Source of the DNA: Gymnopilus junonius
Taxonomy: Eukaryota > Basidiomycota > Agaricomycetes > Agaricales > Galerinaceae
Length of the DNA stretch: 64,000 nucleotides
Direction: 5' to 3'
Assembly: GCA_015501075.1 (NCBI GenBank)
Contig: JADNYJ010000007.1
Location: 496,001 to 560,000 of the forward strand
Below the pieces are notes generated by a model that saw only the letters and a program-made list of their open reading frames with translations, did not search any database and was not told the DNA's origin. Shown here in pieces: positions 45,833 through 55,767 of this stretch (the stretch's first letter is position 1; each line of letters begins with the position of its first letter). The position numbers and the translations under genes were made by a program.

Positions 45833-47433
45833 TCAAAGGCCTGGTTTCTCCAGATAAGGCTGCATCAACCACTCATCCCAGATCAAGTCCTCTGCCGTGG
45901 GACGCTCTTCTGGGAGCCAACGCAGAACGCTTCGCACAAACGCCACGAGGAGTTCCTTGTCTTTCCCTTGGAGGCGATATTCCCTCATCTCGAAAGACTG
46001 TTCAGGGATCTCCGTCTTAGCTATCCAGTTACCTGTTCACGTGAATTTCTGTTAGCGACGACTTAATTTTACGAGGGAGTGATGTATTACCTTCTGAGTC
46101 GCAATATTGACGACACTTTTCACTTCTCTGGAGAAACTCCTTCGGGGGCGGTCCGAGAAGAGAAACCATCTCAGCGAGGTGCTGTTCGTCGTTCAGCATA
46201 CGATCCTTCAGCGCATAGAAAAGGCGGCCGCCTTCGAAAAGGTCCCAAATCTGAAAGGGCAGGTCTGAATATATTTACGAGACTCTTTGCAAAAGAAAAC
46301 TTGCCATCACACCCATTGACCAAATGTCAACTTTTGAGTCCCATTCCATGCCCAGGATCACTTCAGGAGCTCTGTAAAAATCAGGCATAACCTCACCAGT
46401 GTGCTTCTTTCCTATCCTTGAGCATCCTAGGTCGCAAAGTACCGGTGGTCCTTTAGTGAGAGGGGTTGGCCGCGACAGATAGATGGTGTGATCCCGAAGT
46501 GTCTTTCGCGGAGCCGGCTGCTCCAGTTCTGTTTGCTCGACAACTGAAAATACGGACATATCTGAGTCTTCTACCCCCATAAGTATGTTGTTGGGTGAAA
46601 TATCTCAGGTTAGTCAGCTTTGTTGGAGGTAGTTATAACGAAGGTTGGATTCTCTCTCACCTGTATGCACGACATCGCCTTTGTGTAAATAATCAAGCCC
46701 CATAAAAATTAGTTGGATAATCTGTTGAACGAGCGCCTGATCCAATAAGCGGTGTGGATGCAGATTGCGAAACTGAGTATAAGTCATGCCAAGAGGTTTG
46801 TAGATCAGGCAACGGTGCTGCCCATGAGGGCCAGTAACGACAAAGTCATCTTGAACTGTCCGCACATACTTGTGGCCTTCGTGATCAGCGCATACTTCCT
46901 TAAGGTGTCGGGAAGTAGCGACTTCGTTCTCGGACTGGGGTGTCACGACGCTGTGGTCTTTGGCCAAGATGCAAACCTTCAAAGTCAAGTATGCGCCATC
47001 GCTATAAAGCGAGTGGTATTAGTGAAAGGGAAGGAACGTCCAAAGCAACATGGGATACTTGCCGCAAATCGCGGCACAACCAAACCGTGGAACTGGTACC
47101 AAAGCCCTGCTTTGCAATAACCTGATACCTGGAATTGAAAAGCTCCCCGAGCCTCACAGGGTAGAAGTCCTTGGAATCGTACTCCGGGATCTCCTCTTCC
47201 TCAAATGTGGCGTCTGCAGGAAGCTCCTTAAAAGAGGCTGCTGGTCGCGTAAGCTCTTCAGAAGAGGTGCCTGTTTGAAATGATCGCGTGGGAGATGGGC
47301 GCGCCATGGTGCCCGTTGAACACACTCCAAGTGGTTGGTGGTGCAATGGAATGCTTGTTCTTTGGAATCGAGGAAAGAATGGGGTGATAAATGGCCCCCG
47401 TGAAGTGAGGCGGACAGCAAATCTTGACCGCAT
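45833..47433 (-). CDS. SRPK-like serine/threonine protein kinase
   Basis: Exons on the minus strand join to a complete kinase. The Gly-rich loop is AKQGFGTSSTVW, the Lys is in LTLKVCILAK, the catalytic loop is HTDISPNNIL in place of HRDLKxxN, the DFG region reads VLCDLGCSR, then PDFYRAPEVILGMEWDSKVD, and the C-lobe ends RPTAEDLIWDEWL. The split-off leader MRSRFAVRLTSRGPF is Arg-rich. An internal ATG at 47307 is an alternative start. The first intron (47002-47062) has a GC donor. The group is expanded in basidiomycetes; SRPKs phosphorylate SR splicing factors, but targets of these expanded members are unknown. Confidence 0.85.
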
Positions 47434-48234
47434 GACCGTTGACTCTTTGGGGGGCCCGGTATTATATGGACAAATTTGTCAGCGCAATGGGCCAGGTTGC
47501 GATAGCCGCGACCCGTCCCTGGAACTTGTGGGTGCTGTACAGTATGGACCTAGGATGGGACTTGCTCGCCTTTGAGAAATGTTCATCAGGTCCGGTGATT
47601 TGGATTGACGACGAAGGCGAGTACCAATGTTACCATTGATAGAGACCAGCACATTTGTGGGAATGGAGACTCAAAATTCCTGTCTTCGACATCTTCCGAC
47701 ACATTTGTTGCTCGAGAAGATGAGGCAGCACAGTTACAAAGGCCGGTGCAACCTATGCGGAGGTACGATCAGCCTGGTCGATTGAAACGATCAATCAACC
47801 GTCAGCCTGGTTGCAGGATTGCTCGAATTCTTTAGAAAGCTTCACGGCCTGTGCAGATCAAGTCATATTTTCCAATCATTTTTTTGCATTACTATCCTTT
47901 ATCGGGAGTTTGAAATCGTCGCAAAGAAAAATCGATTAGATATTTAGCACAACTCCAAGCAGCATATAATTTCATACATAGGTACATATTTGAAGTCTAA
48001 ACACAGCTATAACAAAAATTTTAGCGAAAAGTAGATGTGGAAAGCACAGGAGCATTTCCGCGTCTCAAATCTCAAAACATGGGGAGATTGAAACAACTGT
48101 CACAGTGTAGTCACCGTAAATTTTGGAGCTCCGCTGAGCCGAAGTACGGCACATGCAGAGAGCTTAGTGTTGTCGCCAAGTCCGAGAGCTTCAGCACAAA
48201 ACAATTTTGAGAAAAGCACTGGTTAATAGTATTT
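47434..48234. other. Intergenic, nothing recognised
   Basis: Upstream of the kinase gene (minus) and downstream of the hAT-interrupted gene (minus). AT-rich, with short frames only. Confidence 0.4.
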
Positions 48235-48352
48235 TTATTGCGAGGGGGGGTACATTTGGTAGCTATGAGGGTAGTAATGTGGTACATAGGGGCCAGCCTG
48301 TGGGGGAGGATAATAACCATAGGGTGGATGAACATCAGGTGGAGGAAGAATC

Positions 48353-51300
48353 CAGTGTTGTAACTAAGGGTTAGCCCTTAATAAGGTTTAAGACTTAAAT
48401 TGATGTTAAGACTAAGGCTTAGTATCACGCCGAGGTCGTTCTAACCCCTTAGAAAGTATGACTAATAATATATTATGTGACGGAGCAGTGTGCTGGTGAT
48501 CAAAGCTGATCTTGGGTGCGATAAATCAAAATTTTATTCAACTCTCACTACTATGGGGAAAAGGCATCCCATCTGGCAATACTTCATTGCTGGGACCAAG
48601 CAAAATGGCTCCCATCTACAAGCTCACTGCATTGGATGTGTTGAAGCCCAGCAACCTGAGGGATTAGCCATTGACCTCACCAACAACAATCCGGAGAAAC
48701 TGAAGCTGTCATCTGAATCTTGGGTAATTGAAGGTGTGCTCATGCCTCATGGCCATCAACCCTGGTCCCTGATTGCTGTTTTTATACTAATTCGGGTTTT
48801 AGCTTGCAAAAAGGACGTTGGCGGCATGCTGGGAGTGAAGGAATCCATGGCTGCGCACATTCTGGGCAAGGCTGGCCCTGGGGGTAAACCCTGCCAGTAT
48901 GCATCTGAGGGTGCCAAATGTGTTGCTGAGACAGTGCTGCCTAAAAAGAAGCAAGGTAGGGACAAGGAAGACAGTGGGGATGTACCAGCTCAGAAGAGGA
49001 AAATAATCGCCAAAGTCGAAAACCACATGAAGCAAACTCAGCTCAAAGTTTTTCGAGGAATCCAGGTTCCGTTTACTGCTGAGCAGGTTCCAGTTGTTCA
49101 GGCCCAGTTCCTGCGAGTGACGGTATCAGCAAATCTACCATTTTGATGGACTAAAGATCTGGAAGTAATCAAACTCTTTTACCTCTTTCACTCGATGGCC
49201 GGCGAGGTCATACCTTCACGCTATCAAATATCTGGCCCCCTTCTTGATGACGCAAATGCCACTGTTACACAGAACATGAAGAAAACACTACAAGGAGAAT
49301 ATGCAGTCATTGCCTCAGATGGATGGAAAGACGACTCACAGAATGCCATTACCAGTGTCAATCTAACAGTTGAGGGAAAGGTAAGTGGAAATTCAACAGT
49401 ATATCGGTTCTGAAACTTATCTGAATGTGTCAGTGCTATCTTATCGACCTGATCCCTGCCACTGCTCACAAGAAAGATGGGGCCTCGATGTGTCTGGCAT
49501 TTGAAAAGATGATTGACAAAGCCGAGGATGATTATGGCATCGTTGTTGTAGGATTTTGCTGTGATAACGATGGTGGGAGTCAGCGAGGAAGGAAGGATTT
49601 GATTCAGAAGTGACCATGGTTATTTGGAACTGCATGCTGTGCCCATCAGGTAAGTGTTGTTCTAAAAGAAGTATTCCATCTGACAGTTGCCTGATAGCAT
49701 ATTTTAGTTTCAGTTAATCCTTGGAGATTATTTTGAAGAGGATGAAGAGGCCACTGAGGTCACCAAGAGAGCCACTGCCCTCATTGGATGGATAAATAAT
49801 CATGGCCGAGTCTGTTCAGTCTTCGATGAAGTGCAGGCTGAGAGCTCAACTCCACCAGGGCAGATTCTTGCCTACCTCGTCGCAAATATGACTTGATGGA
49901 CAACTCACTTCATTGCATTTGATCGCCTGTTTGATTTAAAAGATCCTTTGAGGCGAGCAGTAACATTGAGGAAGCAGGATATCATTGATGGTCAGGTAGG
50001 GGCAGAGAAGAATACAAAGAAGTTAAAGCTCGAGGCAGAAGCAGAGGAAAACTGTGAACAGATAGAGGATGGGAGTTTCTGGCACAGTCTCGGAACTAAC
50101 TTAAATCAAGGTGATGCAATGCAGCCAGATCAGGCTGTCTTAACCTTTGCAGGAATCTATTTGTACTTCAAAAATCATTCAAAACCTTTGGTCGCAGCTG
50201 GAATGAAGAAGAGGATTGAAAAGCGATGGAAGGCTATGGATCAGCCTATGTTTATCCTCACACTCATGCTCAATCCTTTCGAAGGTCTTTCACATTTTGG
50301 GGACCAGGCTGAAGTCAGTCAATTCACATTAAACACAATTTTGCTCCAGGTGAGCAGAAAAATAGTGAACGAGTTGTTTCGTGCACTAAAAAATCAATAG
50401 ACATACAGATGAGTCCAATCCCGACCACATTCAGAAGATACAGAGGTACAAAGAATTATGAATGACACAAAGGAAGCTGAGATTTCGACCGCATTTTTGG
50501 GCTACTTGGGGGGGACAGGCGCATTTGCAGATTGGGAGAGAAATAAAGAATCGTTCCAACAGGTACACGTAAGTATATTATAATCTAAAGTGACAAGGTT
50601 TACTTACAAGGCATAGGGCGACAATCCGTTGGCTGTCTGGAAGGTTTTTCGGACCAACTCATCTGTTGCTGAGCTCACAAACTTTGCTATTATGCTGTTG
50701 AGCATATCAGTGAATCAGGCTGGGTTGGAACGAAATTTCTCTGACCTAAAGATCAAGAAAACATGGCTGTGAAATCACTTGAAGCTGCCAAGGCTTGAGA
50801 AAATGTCCAAGGTATGAGAAAGACAGACTCATGAACAATATACCAACATTTACTCCACTTCAGGTCAGTGCCAGTATTCGGGCATCCCATAAGGAAGAAG
50901 GACTCATTGAAGACTGCAAAAAGCGAAAGAACCACAAGGATTCAAAGCTAGGAGAGCTTCTTGTGGTTCTGCATTATGCAGACTTGCTCGAAGAGGACGA
51001 GGTGATGTGGCGGACAATCAAAGCATAGGTGGGAGCCACAGGACAAGTCAGGCTGGTGAAAACTCGGGTGGGTGGAGGAAAGAGATGTTGAAGTGGGTTC
51101 AGAAAGAGCATGAGGAGGACCTTGACCTGGACTCAACAATTGCCGAAAGTGTGGCAAATGCAGCGTATGGTCGAAATTGGTCGAGATGGTTGCCAAGGTC
51201 TTTGGAACTGCTGTTTGGAGGCGTAAAGAGATTGATAAGGATGAGCAGAGATGACGGATCATAGACGAACTGCTTACACAGAAGAGGTCAGGTTGATGGA

Positions 51301-51649
51301 GCTACTTGCCAATGAGGAGGCTGACAAGGAAAAATTCCTGATGATGGTGAGCTGGAGGGTCAGGCGATGAATACTAGGGTCTATAGGTACTAGTTTGCCC
51401 TGTCCTGCTGTACCATCAGCATTATTGTTATGCACAGCCAGGAAGCATGCTTCAGCAGGACTGGGCAGTAAGGTAGAGAGCGGAATTTGGCATCATCAAC
51501 GATAATATGAATTGTGCACGTGAATGCTTACCAACCCTTATGTAAGCCTTAATAAGGCCTTAGATACAAATCTTAAATAAGACCAGTACTTAAGGTTTAA
51601 GGCTTAATGAAAATTTCAGGGGTTAATAAGGCCTTAGTTTACAACACTG
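48353..51649 (+). mobile_element. hAT-superfamily DNA transposon, complete ends
   Basis: 3297 bases bounded by terminal inverted repeats beginning CAGTGTTGTAA (right end read on minus: CAGTGTTGTAAACTAAGG). Perfect 8-bp target site duplications GAAGAATC lie at 48345-48352 and 51650-51657. Sub-terminal regions are full of short repeats of the type CCTTAATAAGG and TTAAGxCTTA, as in hAT elements. The internal gene encodes a degenerate transposase. The perfect duplication shows the insertion itself is not very old. Confidence 0.93.
48490..50830 (+). pseudogene. hAT transposase, inactivated by stop codons
   Basis: A BED-type zinc finger at the N-terminus (HPIWQYF .. AHCIGC) is followed by the RNase H-like core: first Asp in IASDGWKD, second in CCDNDG, then TACCAHQFQLILGDYF, the RW-type motif (WTTHFIAFDRLF), and the Glu with dimerisation region in NQAGLERNFSDLKIKK and LKLPRLEKMSK. 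In-frame TGA codons at 49144-49146, 49611-49613, 49894-49896 and 50770-50772 stand where family members usually have Arg. This points to CGA to TGA (C to T) mutation. Introns may explain some gaps (near 49381-49440 and 49650-49710). Confidence 0.85.
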
Positions 51650-51877
51650 GAAGAATCTGTCGCTGAATCTGCTGCTGGCAGTGGTAAACATAATATCTAA
51701 GCAGAGCTTGAATGCGTATCATGCATGTCACCTCAAAATGCACCCCCGTCATTCATTCTTCCTTCCCAGACACAACTCTCAAGCAATTGACCTAGAATTC
51801 GACATTTGAGCTCGTCTGAACCTCTGTAAAGTCTCTCTCAATTTCGGTGGCAGTGGGTGTTCAGGATCTGGCCCAAT

Positions 51878-52289
51878 CTGGGTAACAATGTGTTTACATT
51901 AGCCATTTTGATGTAATGAGTTACTTGCATCCTCATTTCCCCTGTATCCGCTCATTTTTTTGCAACTCAAAAATACATGATTGTAAAGAGGAGAAGGTCT
52001 AGTATTTATGCCATTTTTTTTGCGATACCAGGGAGAGAGCGGATGATACAAAAATTCAAACTTTTCAAACTCCTGATACTTTCAATGTCCTGATAAAGGA
52101 TAGTATAGCCTAACCCATCAAGGAGTTGCAATGCGACATGTGGCGATGTTCATGATGAACCCCTCAATATGTCATAGGAGAGACATAGAACCTCTTCACA
52201 AAACGGAGTCAACTTAAATCTAGAAATGCAGTGAAAGGACTGCCGCAAGGAAATAAAGAAGAAAGACACTTGTGAAATTCAAATCTGTT
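51878..52289. other. Unassigned flank of the interrupted gene
   Basis: Should hold further 5' exons of the Pro/Tyr-rich gene on the minus strand, but none is recognisable. Confidence 0.3.
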
Positions 52290-53160
52290 GGAAATCTGGC
52301 CAAAGGGCTTACCTATGGTTCTCGTGGGTATTTATCTGCCAGTATCTGCCTGGCTAATTCTGGGCAGGTAATTCTTCAGTGAGTGTCGACTCTTAATGTC
52401 GACGGCCTCGCTCAAGTCTTCATCCTAATATTTAGATCTTTACCAGATGTAAATTAGTTCATAATAGAATTGTATTCCAAAAATTATGTGCAAAGATTTG
52501 TAGGGTACAGGAGATAATAAAGGCCAAAAAGTTATCTGCCAGCCAAAAGTTATCTGCCATGGCAGATAACTTTTAATTGATTTGGCCAGGTTATTGGCTA
52601 CATAACCCCCTCCTCCTTTTGTTTCAACCTTTCAGCTCTGGTGAAGTGATAGCTATGATGAATATAATATTCCCAGCTTTGCAATGCAAAATTGCGATTA
52701 ATACTGCAGAAAAGCACAAAATTTAGGGTGCTTTGAATAAATTTGAATGTTTCAGTACACTCTAGCATGCTAGTATGCAAGGTTTCGGCCCCTCCTTTCA
52801 TGAAAACTGCCTAACATTGACCAAGCACAACCACCTCTTGATTTCCAGCATTTTTTCCAGCTCAGATTGGTTGATTTTTGAGAAAAAAAGGTAAGCAGAT
52901 TGGGTATTTGATTGCAAATCTGTGCAACCTCTGACATAGTTTAAATGGATCAGAAAAGGAAACTAAAGGTACAGATTATTTTATGAGCTATGCCTCTATT
53001 ATCTGCATTTATCCAGTGAGAAATCAACAACGAGAGGCCAAGATACGACGGTAAAGCACACTAGGAGAGAAGCTGGGAGGAGTCATGTGATCTCGAATTC
53101 TTTAATTCTTTTTCACGGCAGGAATACCCACTAAAACCATAGGAAAACTGGTTGACCGAT
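52290..53160. repeat. TIR-bounded repeat A (non-autonomous)
   Basis: The left end (CCTATGGTTCTCGTGGGTAT, near 52313-52332) and the right end read on minus (CCTATGGTTTTAGTGGGTAT, near 53122-53141) form imperfect inverted repeats. Internally it has a segment TTATCTGCCAG .. CTGGGCAGGTAA and a long palindrome, both shared with repeat B. No coding capacity seen. Confidence 0.5.
52545..52574. repeat. Perfect 30-bp palindrome
   Basis: Perfect inverted repeat with no spacer and core TTATCTGCCATGGCAGATAA, extended by GT and four A/T pairs on the sides. A 26-bp version lies at 54089-54114 in repeat B. Confidence 0.9.
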
Positions 53161-53178
53161 CATTCGGCTGGGTATTTA

Positions 53179-53894
53179 GGGCCTGTCTGGACACAGAATG
53201 CCGTTTTCTCGGTCGCATTCTCAGCCCATATATGGTAGGTCAAATTCTGGTGGAGACATATCACATGTCTTAGAGAGTCCTGTGAAAATGTGACGATTTG
53301 TGACTGCACGTGAGCCGCTCAGCACGACGCATCTGTTGGGCACAATGCTTTTGTTGATCTGTTGATTTTTTCCTTCTCTCACCCCTTTTCTTCTCTCTGA
53401 CACATCATGTACCAGTAGCTGCAATCATGACCCAGCCAGCTGAAGCAGGAAAATGTCAATGGATCTTGGCAGATGAAAAAGCCTTTATTGACTTCCTTAT
53501 TCAACATGCCTGCTGCTGGTGATGGTGCGAACTTTAAGATGGTCACCTTTACTGCTGCTGCCGCCATGCTTGACCCAAAAGAGCAGATGTGTGGTACTGT
53601 TGCTTCCAGTAATTGGGGTCTTGGTACAGAATGGCAGCAATTCTGACAAGGTGGAGGAAGTAAGTTGCAGCAGTAATGGTCTGATGCTGCAAACGAGCAC
53701 GCCCCTCCTCTGAGGGCATTGTAAAAGAGTGGAATATTGCGCACAATTGCACGACGCAAATATTATCATTGATCAATTATCGGATGTCATGCTCAGCAAG
53801 CACGGGACTTTCTAAAGCATGTGCAGAATTTGATCTACCATATATGGGCTGAGAATGCGACCGAGAAAATGGCATTCTGTGTCCGGACAGGCCC
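53179..53894 (+). mobile_element. PIF/Harbinger-like non-autonomous element
   Basis: 716 bases with long inverted repeats of about 75 bp starting GGGCCTGTCTGGACACAGAA (right end on minus: GGGCCTGTCCGGACACAGAA). A TTA target duplication flanks it (53176-53178 and 53895-53897). GGGCCTGT-type ends with a TTA duplication are the hallmark of PIF/Harbinger elements. It contains the start of a Myb/SANT-like frame, in keeping with the second gene of such elements. No DDE transposase is present. Confidence 0.8.
53427..53760 (+). pseudogene. Myb/SANT-like DNA-binding protein remnant
   Basis: MTQPAEAGKCQWILADEKAF then IDFLIQHA, followed in another frame by DGANFKMVTFTAAAAML. This is the layout of the basidiomycete Myb/SANT-like domain (W .. 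DE .. FL, DGxNFKxxTFxAAA). One frameshift near 53515 and stops after it make it non-coding. In related transposons this protein binds the element ends. Confidence 0.6.
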
Positions 53895-54088
53895 TTATCT
53901 GCCAGTTATCTGCCCAGCAACCTCTGGGCAGGTAACTCGACAGTCTTTTCTGAAAATTTAAAGCGTCAGTTTCCAAATATGTGCTCTGAATGTTTTCAAG
54001 CATGTATAGTAGCATGCTCTAAGTAGTTCTGCCGGTTTAAAATTATTATTTTTTTGGTTGAGCTGCTATAACAGACCAAAAACATTGT

Positions 54089-54114
54089 AAGTTATCTGCC
54101 ATGGCAGATAACTT
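54089..54114. repeat. Perfect 26-bp palindrome, second copy
   Basis: Same core as at 52545-52574 (TTATCTGCCATGGCAGATAA), with shorter symmetrical flanks. Confidence 0.9.
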
Positions 54115-54145
54115 GGCACGTGATTGGGTACCCACTCCTGGCATA

Positions 54146-54410
54146 CTGTACTATTTCATTCAATTCGGCAGTCACGCGTCATGGAGCCTTTCAAATCCCC
54201 GAAATGTCACGGTAGTCACGGAGATTTTGCCAGGTTGCCGAAATCATTTGGTGGTCACAAGCTAAATATATAAATTTTTTGCCGCCTGCGGCGCTAAACT
54301 GCCGAAAATTTTGGGGCCTGTCACGGTGAATTTTCGAGGGTGCCGAAACCAAAATTTCGGCAGGCCCGTCACGCGTCACGGGCCCTGCCGAATTGATTGA
54401 AATAGTACAG
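54146..54410. mobile_element. MITE with TA target duplication
   Basis: 265 bases; ends CTGTACTATTTCATTCAATT on the left and, on minus, CTGTACTATTTCAATCAATT on the right. TA flanks both sides (54144-54145, 54411-54412). Inverted repeats continue inward through CGGCAG and GTCACGCGTCA. No coding capacity. The TA duplication suggests mobilisation by a Tc1/mariner-type or similar transposase. Confidence 0.75.
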
Positions 54411-55052
54411 TACTCTGCCACCATCTGGCTGTTATAAAAATCAGAAAATCCAGATAAAAATTTAAATCTGTAGAACATGAACCTGAATGTGTTTGAACAG
54501 GTACAGAAGAAAAAATTACCTGTCAGTCTCTTTTCCTAAGCTGCAATTAGAGCAAAATTAGAGATTTAACCCTTGCTACAGCTCAGATAGTCACATTGGG
54601 CTTCACTGGGTGGCTGTTTTGTATGAGGACCAGATAACTACTATGAAAGAAGGTGAGTTAAGAATATCCCTGTAAGTGGGGCAGCCATTTCAAGGGCAAA
54701 ATCCGGCCACATTGGGCTCTACTTATCACACATCAACTTGCGCATCAGCGGAGAAGAAAAAATTGACACTTGCGTGAGCTCAGTAAAAAGATGGACTGAT
54801 TTATGAACAATTGAAGAGGGTGCCGAAAGATTTTGACCGTTTCTCAAATTCTTTGAATCTCCCCCTTTTCTCTATTTTTTAATTCTTTTTTGTGCCGAAA
54901 ATACCCAGCCTATTGATGGGTAAACCGGAAAACCTGGCCAAATGATGGGGATTAAGCGCATAGTTGTTCAGAAACTTCAGGAGCAAACATTCCCACGACG
55001 TTCGAAATTTGAACTTTCGAGGCTTGTCAACGTCCTCCACAGCCAGCCCACC

Positions 55053-55351
55053 ATGCATTTAATGTACACCCTGGATGAGAACGGTAATAGGATATATACC
55101 CTTAAAGTTCGTACCCCAGGCCTGCTTTCTTTCCCCATATCTCAACTCCTCTTCAGAAACTCACTGATGCAGGCAAAATCACCAAATCTGCTCATCCTGG
55201 TATGTTGCGCCTGATACATCGTCATTCTCCATTGCTTAAAAAGATCTTATCAGCTCGATTCTCTCCGGATGACAAGTTCTCTCGCCATCGCGTTACTATC
55301 AAAAAGCGATATGGTGTGCTCTTAACGCAGCTCCCCAGCAAGCCCCTGTAA
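55053..55351 (+). CDS. NOP10: H/ACA ribonucleoprotein complex subunit NOP10
   Basis: Three exons (55053-55106, 55157-55199, 55254-55351) code for a 64-residue protein: [19 protein letters not shown], then [20 protein letters not shown], then [14 protein letters not shown]. This matches NOP10 over its whole length, including the [12 protein letters not shown] block that binds Cbf5/dyskerin. The family is about 60-65 residues, so it is complete. The protein belongs to the nucleolar complex that makes pseudouridines in rRNA. The exons are too short to stand out as open frames, and the gene lies immediately beside the transposon-rich stretch. Confidence 0.96.
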
Positions 55352-55767
55352 AATTTTTTGGAATGCTCTCTCGGCGGAGTATATCTTGGACATTCGAGAC
55401 CTTCGCTTGCGCCTTAGATTGTTCTCTCCATATGAATGTGGTTCCAAGTGACGTTGGCCGAGACAGATTTGTGATATGCAGATGGGTATAAGAGGAGAGC
55501 CAGGATTGGGGATTGCACCTAGGTTGCTGCCGTGTGTATTTTTATCATGCTAAAATTTTTCTCCCACTTTGAACTCGATGTACTGTATGGCAGGCAATCG
55601 ATTGTTTGACTCACTATCGAGTCAGATACGCGTCTTCAGTAACTGCAACTTATCGAAACAGCAATCCTATTCTTGCCTGCAGATCTCCTCGCGTTCACCA
55701 CGCGAATGTAGGCTATACATTGTGATGGAACCCTCTTTGTTCCTCATATTGACTGCATATCCAAGTC
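55352..55767. other. Intergenic between NOP10 and the F-box pseudogene
   Basis: Nothing recognised; it holds the NOP10 3' UTR. Confidence 0.4.

Larger units (their letters stand above)
48235..51877 (-). pseudogene. Pro/Tyr-rich protein gene (3' exons), interrupted by a hAT element
   Basis: On the minus strand an exon ending at about 51877 reads IGPDPEHPLPPKLRETLQRF then RRAQMSNS. After a short intron the last exon begins RYYVYHCQQQIQRQIL at about 51690. It is cut by the transposon and continues beyond it as PPPDVHPPYGYYPPPQAGPY to a stop at 48235. The frame is continuous across the insertion if one copy of the 8-bp target duplication is kept, so the gene was probably intact before the hit. 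Exons further 5' (beyond 51877) were not found, so this may have been a gene fragment. Function unknown. Confidence 0.6.
53122..54945. repeat. TIR-bounded repeat B, carrying nested insertions
   Basis: The left part (GGCTGGGTATTTA, ending 53178, resuming as TCTGCC after the insertion) matches repeat A. The right end near 54896-54930 read on minus gives GGCTGGGTATTTT, so the unit appears to have inverted ends. It is interrupted by a PIF/Harbinger-like element and by a TA-flanked MITE. Without these, it has about the length and order of repeat A. Boundaries are approximate. Confidence 0.45.

Noticed and set aside
53379..53776. Minus-strand frames of up to 126 codons in the PIF-like element
   Set aside because: The plus strand carries the Myb/SANT-like remnant; the minus frames are its mirror.
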